DNA of 64,000 bases, taken from the NCBI RefSeq assembly GCF_000807255.1, contig NZ_CP009268.1, positions 1,084,384 to 1,148,383 of the forward strand. The letters run 5' to 3'. The notes below the pieces were generated by a model. The model was not told the origin of the DNA. It was given only the letters and a program-made list of their open reading frames with translations, and ran no database searches. The position numbers were made by a program, and so were the translations under genes. Of this stretch, positions 26,418 through 35,328 are shown one piece after another; position 1 is the first letter of the stretch; each line of letters opens with the position of its first letter. Source of the stretch: Clostridium pasteurianum DSM 525 = ATCC 6013. GTDB lineage: Bacteria > Bacillota > Clostridia > Clostridiales > Clostridiaceae.

Positions 26418-27332
26418 CTAAATACGGGGGAGGTGGATTGTAAATATTGTTTCTTTATTTATTTTACTATTTAAAATAATTGTTCCTTTATGTGCATTGA
26501 TTAACTCTTGAACAATAGCTAAGCCTAAGCCATTTCCTCTAATACCTCTAGAAGAATCACATTTATATAGTCTGGTAAAGATATAAGGCCTATCTTTCTC
26601 AGAAATGCCTATACCATTATCCATAAGGTTAATTTCAACTATATCATCAATTTGTAAAATAGATATATTGATGTCAGTCGCCTGACTGTGATTTATAACA
26701 TTAGCAATAAGATTATCTATAATTCTTTCATATGCGGCAATATCCAGATTAACAATAATTGAATGGGCTGGAATATCAACATGATAATTAATCTGAGCCT
26801 GTTCAAAGGGGGAAATCCATTCAGCGATTAATGTTCTAGTTTTTTCGCAAATATCAACTTTATCAAAAGTATAGATCCACTCTCCAGACTCCAGTTTTAG
26901 CCATTCAAATAATGTTTGAATATATTCATTTAGGCTAAAGGCTTTATTTTTGGCTGTTTGAATATAGCTGTCTTTTTCTTTGCCAGTAACCAAATTATTG
27001 TCTATAGCATCAAGATAACCTACAAGAGAAGCAAGGGGAGTGCGAATGTCATGTGAAAGACTGGTTACCAGTTCTTTATAGGATTTTTCAGATTTATTTT
27101 GCTGAATTAATTGATTCTTACTTTCAATGACAATCTCGTTTATTTTGTAACATATATCACTGATAATGTCGTTTTGATTAGCAAATAAGCGTCTATCAAG
27201 ATTTCCCTTTAAAATATCATCAAGTATTTTTGAGATGTTTTTTATTTGACTTTTGGTATTTCTTATATGAAAGAAAAGGATAATCACTATAGTACTTAAT
27301 AGGATACAGAAAATAATTAGTACATTTAGCAT
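26418..27332 (-). CDS. Sensor histidine kinase (second ABC locus)
   Basis: A 304-aa kinase with one N-terminal helix (about residues 3-22), a HAMP-like linker, H-box SLSHDIRTPLASL (His near residue 94), N-box IIDNLIANVINHS and G-box GNGLGLAIVQELI. The start is the ATG at 27332 after AGGAGG, one base beyond the regulator's stop, so translation is coupled. Small sensor size again suggests sensing through the ABC transporter. Confidence 0.9.
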   Translation of the reverse strand: MLNVLIIFCILLSTIVIILFFHIRNTKSQIKNISKILDDILKGNLDRRLFANQNDIISDICYKINEIVIESKNQLIQQNKSEKSYKELVTSLSHDIRTPLASLVGYLDAIDNNLVTGKEKDSYIQTAKNKAFSLNEYIQTLFEWLKLESGEWIYTFDKVDICEKTRTLIAEWISPFEQAQINYHVDIPAHSIIVNLDIAAYERIIDNLIANVINHSQATDINISILQIDDIVEINLMDNGIGISEKDRPYIFTRLYKCDSSRGIRGNGLGLAIVQELINAHKGTIILNSKINKETIFTIHLPRI

Positions 27333-27333
27333 T

Positions 27334-28032
27334 CTATACCTCCTGGTTAAAACGATAACCAACGCCATGTATAGTTTGAATATAGATAAGATGAAATTTT
27401 TTATTCTCTATTTTCTTTCTTAATTTACTAATTAAAGACATTATATTGTTATCGTCAAAAGCATATTCATCTTGCCATACATGATTATATATTTGTTTTT
27501 TTGTAAATACCTGTCCTTGATGAGAAGCTAAATAATATAGCAGATCAAACTCCTTAGCAGTTAACTGGATGTCATTACCATTTAATTTTACATTCCGCTG
27601 GACTGGATTAATAATGATTCCTTTAAAACTCAAGGATTGCTGCTCTAAATCATTAGGATGATTAAAAATAGTGTAGCGTCTTATTAATGACTGGACTCTT
27701 GCAACAAATTCACTTTGTAAGAATGGTTTTGTTAGATAATCATCTGCACCTAATCTTAAACCGGAAACTTTATCTACTTCGGAATCTTTTGCCGTAAGCA
27801 TTAAAACTGGAACATTATTTTTTTGACGGATATTTGTCAAAACTTCAAAGCCATTTATTTGAGGCAGCATTACATCTAGAATAATGAGGTGATAATTATT
27901 ATACTCTAATTTATCTAATCCGCTTTTTCCATCGTGACAAAGGGTAACTGTGTATCCTTCTAGTTTCAAATATTTTTTTAATAGTATACACAAATCAATA
28001 TCATCATCTATAATTAAAATTTCATATTTCAT
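27334..28032 (-). CDS. OmpR-family response regulator (second ABC locus)
   Basis: A 232-aa regulator with receiver residues IDDD, the phospho-Asp in LIILDVMLP and Lys in LTKPF, then a winged helix ending YIQTIHGVGYRF. It is the first gene of the locus and is expected to control the ABC exporter genes downstream. GAAAGG precedes the ATG. Confidence 0.92.
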   Translation of the reverse strand: MKYEILIIDDDIDLCILLKKYLKLEGYTVTLCHDGKSGLDKLEYNNYHLIILDVMLPQINGFEVLTNIRQKNNVPVLMLTAKDSEVDKVSGLRLGADDYLTKPFLQSEFVARVQSLIRRYTIFNHPNDLEQQSLSFKGIIINPVQRNVKLNGNDIQLTAKEFDLLYYLASHQGQVFTKKQIYNHVWQDEYAFDDNNIMSLISKLRKKIENKKFHLIYIQTIHGVGYRFNQEV

Positions 28033-28125
28033 AGGGAGACCTTTCTTTTAGATATTTTGGGTTAACATAAGTATTTCTTTTATTATATTTCATGGCTTTG
28101 ATTTATACAATGAAATTTACGTAAT

Positions 28126-28157
28126 ATTGAAGCAAGTTCTTAATTCAGGTGAAAAAA
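28126..28157. repeat. Solo left end of family A
   Basis: ATTGAAGCAAGTTCTTAATTCAGGTGAAAA only, with neither hairpin complete. It matches the outer end of full family A copies and the fragment at 39931. Confidence 0.6.
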
Positions 28158-28195
28158 TTTGCCTCGCTGCTTAAATATATTTTATACTATACCTA

Positions 28196-28224
28196 TTGAC
28201 AAAATATGATTACCTTGATATCAT
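28196..28224 (+). promoter_or_regulatory. Predicted promoter of first NifDK-like pair
   Basis: TTGACA, a 17-base spacer and TATCAT. It would give a leader of about 410 nt that contains the whole 28329-28625 repeat before the NifD-like start codon. Confidence 0.5.
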
Positions 28225-28328
28225 TTTTATTAACAATAAAATCAATATTTAAGGTTGACTAGTAACACTAGAGACTTGTTTCCTAAGTTATTTTATAGGG
28301 GAATAGGTAGCTGGTGTTTTTTATTTTC

Positions 28329-28625
28329 ACATGACTAATTTGGCGTAAGTTTTCCACGCACTCTGTACAGCGATTCACACAAAATCCAAAAGAAGATTTT
28401 GGTTCTCTGCTTGCACTCTGTGAAAGCGATTCACACAAAATCGAAAAGAAGATTTTGGTTCTCTGCTTGCACTCTGTGAAAGCGATTCACACAAAATCGA
28501 AAAGAAGATTTTGGTTCTCTGCTTTTCTTCAAGTGAGAGTTCGACGCCAAGTAAGCCATGCATTTGCAGTTCTAAAATTCAGATTGGGTAAAAGAATCCC
28601 CACCTGAATTAAGAGCTTGCTTCAA
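28329..28625. repeat. Family A repeat with three tandem tip modules (A4)
   Basis: Reverse-orientation full family A element: TTGGCGTAAG...GACGCCAAGT hairpin, GCATTTGCAGTTC, a partly degraded TTCAGATTGGG hairpin, and AGAGCTTGCTTCAA. The tip of the larger hairpin is expanded by three 56-bp units. It ends at the ribosome binding site of the NifD-like gene, so this RNA structure would form in that mRNA. Confidence 0.85.
28370..28524. repeat. Tandem 56-bp module, three copies
   Basis: Units begin at 28370, 28426 and 28482 with GCGATTCACACAAAATC. Each holds a small hairpin (CAAAATC...GATTTTG) and ends CTCTGCTTGCACTCTGTGAAA-like. One unit occurs at 31766 and about two diverged units, inverted, at 49105-49195. 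Confidence 0.9.
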
Positions 28626-28640
28626 AGGGAGGGATTTTTA

Positions 28641-30140
28641 ATGAAGAAGATAAACTTAGATAATTCCTTGGTGCAGACTCGTGAGGAGAGGCTTGGAACC
28701 ATCATTTCATGGAAAACCGGCAAGGCATCAGAAATTTTAAGAGATTCTGAATATACCTGCGGCGGCTGCAAGGATAATGGAGGGAAAAGACTTTGCGAAC
28801 CCAGAGGACCTTTTACTCAAGGGTCCAAGTGCAGCGAAGAAATGGTATCATGTCAGCATAGTAATGTAAGAGATGCGGTTTTTATTCAGCATTCTCCGGT
28901 AGGATGTGGTGCAGGTCAGGTATTATCCAATTCACTATATCGTAATGGTCTTGCCATAAGAGGATTGCCTGTAGAAAATGTCAGGATAATCAATACAAAT
29001 ATGGATGAAAGTGATGTGGTTTTTGGAGGATTAAAAAAGTTAGAACAGTCTATAAGGGATGCCTTTAACAGGCACAATCCTAAAGTTATTTTTGTGGGTA
29101 CCTCTTGTGCTGCAGGAGTTATTGGAGAGGACATAGAAAGTGTAACAAATAAATTGCAGCAGGAATTTAAAATACCTGTAATTCCTACCTACTGTGAAGG
29201 ATTCAGATCAAAACACTGGACTACAGGTTTTGATGCAGCCTACCATGGAATTATAAGGCAGGTAGCCCGTAAAAATCCTAAGAGGCAGGAAGATTTGGTT
29301 AATGTAATTGACCTTTGGGGTGAAGATATATTTACACCTATGCTTGGAGAACTGGGACTTAGGGTTAATTATGTGGTGGATTTAGCCAGCGTAGAGGATT
29401 TAGAGCAGATGTCAGAAGCTGCTGCCAGTGTTTCCTTTTGTTATACACTATCTTCCTATCTATCTGCTGCTCTAGAAAAACAGTTTGGAGTTGTAGATGT
29501 TAAAGCTCCTCAGCCCTATGGGATTCTTGCTACAGATGCTTGGATAAGAGAACTGGGAAAAGTTACCCATAGAGAGGAAAAGGCAGAAGCTTATATAGAA
29601 AAGGAACATAAGAGGATAGAAAAAAGACTGCAGGAACTTAGAAAACTACTTAAGGGTAAAGTCGGCTATGTAGCTACGGGATCTTCTTATGCTCACGGTA
29701 TTATTGCAGTGCTACGGGATCTTGGTGTAGATATAGATGGATCTCTTACCTTTCACCATGAACCAATATTTGATGGTGAAGATGCGGATAAAAAGGATTC
29801 TCTAAAATTTTTAGTGGAGAACTATGGGGATGTTTCGCAGTTTAGTGTAAGTAATGGTCAGCAGTATCAATTTTATGGACTTCTTAAAAATATAAATCCT
29901 GATTTTATCATCATAAGACATAATGGGCTTGCACCTTTAGCTTCAAGAATGGGAATTCCAGCAGCACCTCTTGGAGATGGTCATCATGCAGTAGGCTATC
30001 AGGGAATTATAAATTTGGGAGAGACTATTCTTGAGATACTGGCCCGTAAGAAATTCCATCAGGATCTATCTGAAAATGTAGAATTGCCTTATACAGATTG
30101 GTGGCTCAGCCAAAAGGATCCCTATGTGCTTGCAAAGTAA
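28641..30140 (+). CDS. Nitrogenase component 1-like protein, NifD-type (pair 1)
   Basis: A 499-aa homologue of the nitrogenase alpha chain. P-cluster cysteines are at residues 64, 89 (PVGCG) and 156 (TSCAAGVIGED), and the cofactor-ligand Cys275 equivalent is C267 (SFCYTLSSYL). The motif CEGFR (185-189) matches NifD, but by-eye alignment puts Trp193 and Phe197 where NifD has Gln191 and His195. The His442 region is altered (GDGHH at 446-449). An N-terminal insertion adds C40, C43 and C52. These losses argue against N2 fixation; a nitrogenase-like reductase is more likely. GGGAGGG precedes the ATG at 28641. It pairs with the next gene; no NifH is in the window. Confidence 0.87.
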   Translation: MKKINLDNSLVQTREERLGTIISWKTGKASEILRDSEYTCGGCKDNGGKRLCEPRGPFTQGSKCSEEMVSCQHSNVRDAVFIQHSPVGCGAGQVLSNSLYRNGLAIRGLPVENVRIINTNMDESDVVFGGLKKLEQSIRDAFNRHNPKVIFVGTSCAAGVIGEDIESVTNKLQQEFKIPVIPTYCEGFRSKHWTTGFDAAYHGIIRQVARKNPKRQEDLVNVIDLWGEDIFTPMLGELGLRVNYVVDLASVEDLEQMSEAAASVSFCYTLSSYLSAALEKQFGVVDVKAPQPYGILATDAWIRELGKVTHREEKAEAYIEKEHKRIEKRLQELRKLLKGKVGYVATGSSYAHGIIAVLRDLGVDIDGSLTFHHEPIFDGEDADKKDSLKFLVENYGDVSQFSVSNGQQYQFYGLLKNINPDFIIIRHNGLAPLASRMGIPAAPLGDGHHAVGYQGIINLGETILEILARKKFHQDLSENVELPYTDWWLSQKDPYVLAK

Positions 30141-30252
30141 AATATATGAAATTTAGTTTTATTAAATTCGGTAGCATGATCATTAGTTTATATAAGCTTA
30201 GTGTAAATAAAAACTTAAGTCAGAGTTATTTAACATAAAAGGAGTTAGCATA

Positions 30253-31641
30253 ATGTCTATTTCAGAAGCAAATTATGGGAAAAGAGATTTGGGAGAATGT
30301 GAAAAATTAAAGAAGACAAATTCTATAGAACAGATTAGATATGGTTGTGCCTTAGGAGCTATACACAGTGTTTTTGCCATTCCAAGAGTAATTCCCATTA
30401 CCCATTGCGGTCCGGGATGTGCTCAAAAACAGGTTACTGCCATATCCTTTAACAATGGGTTTCAAGGTGGCGGTTATGGGGGCGGTGCCGTTATTCCAAG
30501 CAGCAACATAAATGAAAAAGAAGTTGTATTTGGGGGAGAAAACAGGTTAAAAGAATTAATTGAAGGCACTTTTAAAGTCTTAAAGGCAGATTTATTTGTG
30601 GTGATGACAGGATGTATTCCGGATACAGTGGGGGATGATGTAGGAGCTGTGGTAGGAGAATTCCAAAAGAAAGGACTTCCTATCGTATATGCGGAAACGG
30701 GAGGTTTTAAAGGTAATAATTTCACTGGTCATGAACTTGTTACCAAGGCCATTATTGATCAGTATGTAGGTGATTATGATGGACCTAAAGAAATGGGTCT
30801 TGTAAATGTATGGTCACTGCTTCCTTATCATAATACCTTTTGGAAGGGTGATCTTACGGAAATAAAGAGAATTTTAGAGGGTGTAGGATTAAAGGTCAAT
30901 ATTTTGTTCGGAAATAAAAGTGATGGGGTTTCAGAGTGGAAAAACATAAAAAAAGCACAATTCAATTTGGTGCTGTCTCCTTGGCTAGGGCTTCAGACAG
31001 CAGAGCACTTAAAAGAAAAGTATGGTCAGCCTTATCTGCATATTCCTGTAATTCCCATAGGAGCTAAGGAAACCAGTAGTTTTCTTAGAAAGGTAGTGGA
31101 TTTCGCAGGGATCGATAAAGAGAAGGCGGAGAGATTTATTGAACAGGAGAGAAAAGAATACTATAACTATTTGGAAGGATTTTCTGATTTTTATGCAGAG
31201 TATTTTTGGGGACTTCCAGCAAAATTTGCAGTTATAGGAGATAGTAACTATAACCTGGCAATAACAAAATTTTTAGTTAATCAGTTGGGAGTAATACCTG
31301 CAAGACAGATCATTACAGATAATCCACCTGAAAAATACAGAAGACTTATCGTGGAAGAATATAAAAATATAGCAGAGGATGTGTCTGTAGATGTGGAGTT
31401 TGAAGAGGATAGCTATATTATTCATGAAAAAATAAGGAAAACGGATTTTGGAAATAAGCCGCCTATTATTTTTGGTACTACCTGGGAGAGAGATCTGGTA
31501 AAAGAGCTGAGAGGGCATATAGTGGAAATAGGCTTTCCAGCTTCCTATGAGGTGGTTATATCAAAGTCCTATGTTGGGTACAGAGGAGCTCTTACTCTTC
31601 TTGAAAAAATTTATACCACAACAGTAAGTGCCAGTGCGTAG
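30253..31641 (+). CDS. Nitrogenase component 1-like protein, NifK-type (pair 1)
   Basis: A 462-aa beta-chain homologue with P-cluster cysteines at residues 32 (RYGCALGA), 56 (GPGCAQKQ) and 121 (MTGCIPDTVGDD); an extra Cys is at 52. It also has VNVWSLLPYHNTFWKGDL and KYGQPYLHIPVIPIGAKET, patterns seen in NifK-type chains. AAAGGAG precedes the ATG. It lies 112 bases after the NifD-like gene and probably forms an alpha2beta2 complex with it. A terminator at 31929 ends this unit. Confidence 0.87.
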   Translation: MSISEANYGKRDLGECEKLKKTNSIEQIRYGCALGAIHSVFAIPRVIPITHCGPGCAQKQVTAISFNNGFQGGGYGGGAVIPSSNINEKEVVFGGENRLKELIEGTFKVLKADLFVVMTGCIPDTVGDDVGAVVGEFQKKGLPIVYAETGGFKGNNFTGHELVTKAIIDQYVGDYDGPKEMGLVNVWSLLPYHNTFWKGDLTEIKRILEGVGLKVNILFGNKSDGVSEWKNIKKAQFNLVLSPWLGLQTAEHLKEKYGQPYLHIPVIPIGAKETSSFLRKVVDFAGIDKEKAERFIEQERKEYYNYLEGFSDFYAEYFWGLPAKFAVIGDSNYNLAITKFLVNQLGVIPARQIITDNPPEKYRRLIVEEYKNIAEDVSVDVEFEEDSYIIHEKIRKTDFGNKPPIIFGTTWERDLVKELRGHIVEIGFPASYEVVISKSYVGYRGALTLLEKIYTTTVSASA

Positions 31642-31737
31642 TGCAGAGATTGATCCTAGGTAAAATAGCATATTTTAGAATTGTCTATTATGAAGAATAG
31701 ATACTGATTATGAAAAAATGTATTTATCCTATGACTA

Positions 31738-31920
31738 TACACTCTAATACTCTCGTAGCACACAGCAAAAGCGATTCACACAAAATCAAAAAAAGATTTT
31801 GGTTCTCTGCTTTTCTTCAAGTGGGAGTAAAGAGTGGCTACGTCCCTGGATAACGACTTCTAAATATTAGGAATCATAAAGAAATTCCATATGATGCTAA
31901 GAATTCTGTTTATAGATAAG
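31738..31920. repeat. Family B repeat carrying one 56-bp module (B3)
   Basis: Starts TACACTCTAATACTC, contains one module (GCGATTCACACAAAATC...GGTTCTCTGC), then AAGTGGGAGTAAAGAGTGGCTACG, CCTGGATAA and AGAATTCTGTTTATA. The module seen in family A has therefore also entered family B. Confidence 0.65.
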
Positions 31921-31928
31921 TCGACTAG

Positions 31929-31985
31929 ATAAACTAGAGATTTAAATTCTTAAATTTAAGGATTTGAATTTCTAGTTTATTTTTA
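31929..31985 (+). terminator. Terminator between the two NifDK-like pairs
   Basis: AAACTAGA...TTAAATTC pairs with GGATTTGAATTTCTAGTTT, followed by ATTTTTATAT. It implies separate transcription of pair 2. Confidence 0.75.
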
Positions 31986-32143
31986 TATATAAAACTACTT
32001 AGTTCACATAGTATATCTAAATTTACTCAGATCTTAATAAAAGGATTAAATTTACTTAATATAATATATTTGGAAAAGATTGCTTTGGAATGCAATCAGC
32101 AGCTTTTATTGGGAGATAATTTGAAATTGTTGGGAGGATTAAT

Positions 32144-33649
32144 ATGAAAATTAATTTAGAAGTACCTGAGGTAGCGATAAGAGAAAAAAGACTTGGATCT
32201 ATTACGGGCTTTTGCGGAACAGCAGAGGGTTTAGTTAAAACAGCTAGATGCGGAAAACTTAAAGAGGAAAATCGAAGTTTCAGTCAATGGGCTGGCTGCA
32301 GTGTAGGTAAAGCTTTATGTCAGCTTTCCATGATACAGGACGCAGTAGTAATACAGCATGGTCCTATAGGGTGTTCAGGAGAATTTTCTATGTTTGGTTT
32401 TGTAAACAAGGTTGGACAGAAACAAAGAAATCTCACTGTAAAAAATATAAATGCAGTAAGTTCAAATTTGGAAGAGAAAGATACTATTTATGGTGGAGGA
32501 GCTAAACTTCGAAAGACTATAAAAGAGGTCTTTCAGGAGTTTAATCCAAAGGCAATATTTATAACTACTTCCTGCGCCTCAGGCATTATAGGAGATGATG
32601 TTGAAGCCATAGCGGACAAGGCAGAAAAAGAGATAGGTATACCAATAGTGTATATTTCCTGTGAGGGCTTTAAGTCCAGAGTATGGACTACAGGCTTTGA
32701 TGCTGCTTTCCACGGCATTTTAAGAAAAATTGTAAAACCTCCAGTGGAAAAGAAAAAGAATGTCATCAATATAATAAGCTTTTGGGGAAGTGATGAGTTT
32801 TCATATTTACTCCGAAAAATAGGTTTAGAGCCAAACTATATAGCTCCATTTTCAACTGTAGAGCAATTATCGAAACTGTCAGAAGCAGCAGCTACAGCAC
32901 AAATATGTTCCACTCTTGGAACTTATCTTGCAGCAGGATTACAACAGGAATATGGGATTCCTGAAGTGAAAGCTTCCCAGCCTTATGGGATAACAGGTAC
33001 TGATGCTTGGTTTAGAGAAATTGGAAAAATAATAGGGAAAGAACAGGAGGTAGAGGAGCTAATAAAATCAGAAAAGGAGAGAATAGCACCTAAGCTTGAG
33101 GAGTTAAGAAATAGATTAAAAGGGAAAACGGGATATGTCACTGCAGGAGCTGCCTATGGTCACATAATTTCTACATTACTTAATGAATTAAATGTAAAAG
33201 TAATTGGAGCCTGCGTTTATCATCATGATCCTGTTTATGATAATGGAGATATCGATGCGGATACTTTGAATTTTGTGGTTGAAAATTATGGAGACATACC
33301 TAATTATGATGTATCCAATAAACAGTCCTTTGAATTTGTAAATGCTATGAATAAAATAAGACCTGATATATGTGTAACAAGACATCCAGGAATGGCCATA
33401 TGGGGCATAAGACTTGGGATACCAACACTACTTTGGGCCAATGAAAATTTAAGCTTTGGTTATCAGGGATTAATTAATTTTGGAGAAAGGGTAGTAGATT
33501 TACTGGAAAATGATGAATTTGTAAAAAATATTGCGGAGCATTCAGAACTTCCATATACAGATTGGTGGATGAATCAAAATCCATATTCTTTTCTTGGAAC
33601 TAAAGGTAAAAAGACAGAGGAATTACAAAGAGAAAAGGTTGCTGAATAA
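32144..33649 (+). CDS. Nitrogenase component 1-like protein, NifD-type (pair 2)
   Basis: A 501-aa paralogue of the pair 1 alpha chain. P-cluster cysteines are at residues 52 (AGCSVGKAL), 77 (PIGCSGE) and 144 (TSCASGIIGDD); C255 (QICSTLGTYL) aligns with the NifD cofactor Cys275. Trp181 and Phe185 again replace Gln191 and His195. The His442 region reads WANENLSFGYQG, with no His, unlike pair 1. The CxxC insertion of pair 1 is absent. GGGAGG precedes the ATG. The difference at the His region suggests the two pairs carry different cofactors or act on different substrates. Confidence 0.87.
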   Translation: MKINLEVPEVAIREKRLGSITGFCGTAEGLVKTARCGKLKEENRSFSQWAGCSVGKALCQLSMIQDAVVIQHGPIGCSGEFSMFGFVNKVGQKQRNLTVKNINAVSSNLEEKDTIYGGGAKLRKTIKEVFQEFNPKAIFITTSCASGIIGDDVEAIADKAEKEIGIPIVYISCEGFKSRVWTTGFDAAFHGILRKIVKPPVEKKKNVINIISFWGSDEFSYLLRKIGLEPNYIAPFSTVEQLSKLSEAAATAQICSTLGTYLAAGLQQEYGIPEVKASQPYGITGTDAWFREIGKIIGKEQEVEELIKSEKERIAPKLEELRNRLKGKTGYVTAGAAYGHIISTLLNELNVKVIGACVYHHDPVYDNGDIDADTLNFVVENYGDIPNYDVSNKQSFEFVNAMNKIRPDICVTRHPGMAIWGIRLGIPTLLWANENLSFGYQGLINFGERVVDLLENDEFVKNIAEHSELPYTDWWMNQNPYSFLGTKGKKTEELQREKVAE

Positions 33650-33701
33650 ATTATTTGAAAAACATCATGTGAAAATATAAATTTTCAAGGGGGAAAAATA
33701 A

Positions 33702-35027
33702 GTGTCAGGTATAATTGAACAACCAAGATATGTATGTGCTATAGGAGCACAGCAGACTGTTTTAGCTATAGATAAAGCAATACCAATTCTAAATTCAGGA
33801 CCAGGCTGCAGTGAAAAAGTCTTTAGTGCTGTAAGCTTTAACTCTGGATATCAGGGAACAGGCTATGCAGGGGGAAGTACCATACCTTGTACAAACAGTT
33901 CAGAAAGAGAAGTAGTATTTGGAGGAGAAGATAGGCTAAGGGAAGTAATAGATGGTACCCTTAAGATTTTAAAAGGAGATTTATTCGTAGTATTAACAGG
34001 CTGTACTTCTGATATTATAGGAGATGATGTGGGACAAGTAGTTTCTGAATATCAGAAAAATGGAGTACCTATAGTATATGCTGAAACGGGAGGATTTAAA
34101 GGGAATAATTACTTAGGTCATGAGCTTGTAACTCAGGCAATTATAAATCAATTTGTAGGTGATGTACAGCCAAAAGTTGAAAAAGGTTTAGTCAATGTAT
34201 GGTCGGTAGTACCCTATCAGGATCCTTTCTGGGCTGGAAATCTATCAGAAATTAAACGATTGTTAGAGGGAATAGGACTTAGAGTCAATATATTATTTGG
34301 ACCAGAAGCTGGGGGAGTAGAAGAGTGGAAAACTATTCCTAACGCTGAATTTAATATTGTATTATCTCCCTGGGTAGGACTCAAAACGGCAAAACTGTTA
34401 AAAGATAAATATGGAACTCCATATTTATATCATCCCATATTTCCTATAGGTGCTAAACAAACTACAGAATTTTTGAGGAAAGTAGTGGAATTTGGAGATC
34501 TGGATAGAAATAAGGCAGAAGAGTTCATAAGAGATAAAGAAAGAATTTATTATTACTATTTACAGAGATCTGCAGATTTTTTTGTAGAATTCCGGTATGA
34601 TTTAATTCATAAATTTTTCACTATTACTGATTCCTTTTATGCTCTAGGTATCAATAAATTTTTAATAAAGGAGCTTGGACTTGTACCAGGTCAGCAGTAT
34701 ATAACTGAAAATACGCCTAAGGAATATGAAGACTTTATAAAAAGGGAACTTGAAAATTCCTCAAAAACTATTTCTGCAGAAGTAATATTTGAAACCAACG
34801 GCAGGAAAATTCATAAGGGCATAAGAAATTATGATCATAATAATCATAAGCCGCTAATTATAGGAAGCTTTTGGGATAAAGATATAGTTTCTGAATTAGG
34901 AGGCTATGGTTTAGATTTGTCAATACCTATACTTAACAGTATTGTACTAAATAAGACTTATGCAGGTTACAATGGTGCCTTAGCCTTAGTTGAAGATATA
35001 TATAATAGTATATTAAATCATTATTAG
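33702..35027 (+). CDS. Nitrogenase component 1-like protein, NifK-type (pair 2)
   Basis: A 441-aa beta-chain homologue with P-cluster cysteines at residues 12 (RYVCAIGA), 36 (GPGCSEKV) and 101 (LTGCTSDIIGDD). It matches the pair 1 beta chain nearly end to end but starts only about 10 residues before the first cysteine. GTG start with AAGGGGG upstream. It follows its alpha chain by 52 bases. A long inverted repeat follows the gene. Confidence 0.87.
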   Translation: MSGIIEQPRYVCAIGAQQTVLAIDKAIPILNSGPGCSEKVFSAVSFNSGYQGTGYAGGSTIPCTNSSEREVVFGGEDRLREVIDGTLKILKGDLFVVLTGCTSDIIGDDVGQVVSEYQKNGVPIVYAETGGFKGNNYLGHELVTQAIINQFVGDVQPKVEKGLVNVWSVVPYQDPFWAGNLSEIKRLLEGIGLRVNILFGPEAGGVEEWKTIPNAEFNIVLSPWVGLKTAKLLKDKYGTPYLYHPIFPIGAKQTTEFLRKVVEFGDLDRNKAEEFIRDKERIYYYYLQRSADFFVEFRYDLIHKFFTITDSFYALGINKFLIKELGLVPGQQYITENTPKEYEDFIKRELENSSKTISAEVIFETNGRKIHKGIRNYDHNNHKPLIIGSFWDKDIVSELGGYGLDLSIPILNSIVLNKTYAGYNGALALVEDIYNSILNHY

Positions 35028-35044
35028 AAGATAAAATTACATTT

Positions 35045-35151
35045 ATATATAGTGAAACTAGTTTCAAACTAAAACTAAAAAATTTATAAGCCTTGATAAT
35101 ACTATATTTGTATCTATTAATTTTAAGCTTAGATGTAGTTTCACTATATAT
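35045..35151. repeat. 16-bp inverted repeats enclosing 75 bases
   Basis: ATATATAGTGAAACTA (35045-35060) is the reverse complement of TAGTTTCACTATATAT (35136-35151). It could be the terminator of the NifK-like gene or a small MITE; only four T follow the right arm. Confidence 0.6.
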
Positions 35152-35328
35152 TTTAAAGGAATTTAAATTAATAACAAATTTTTATTCTAATTATATATTA
35201 ATGTGATTACAGATATCCAATTTCCTAATTAGATATTAATAAACATGAATAGCATTATCTGAAAAATTTATATTGCAAGTTGGATATATATATTGAAATG
35301 AATATGCAAATAAAAGGGGGTGAAAATT

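Noticed and set aside
28370-28524. Three tandem repeats as a possible CRISPR array
   Set aside because: The units are contiguous with no unique spacers between them, and no cas genes are nearby. They are modules in a hairpin repeat.
28375-28563. Minus-strand 62-codon open frame
   Set aside because: It is made entirely of the tandem 56-bp repeats, the unit length is not a multiple of three, and there is no ribosome binding site.
32068-32085. Sigma-54 promoter before the second NifD-like gene
   Set aside because: TTGGAAAAGATTGCT has the GG and GC elements two bases too close together, unlike the two accepted sites.
28641-35027. A nitrogen-fixation (nif) operon
   Set aside because: No nifH, nifB or nifEN, and residues important for N2 reduction are replaced. 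The sequences fit nitrogenase-like paralogues better.
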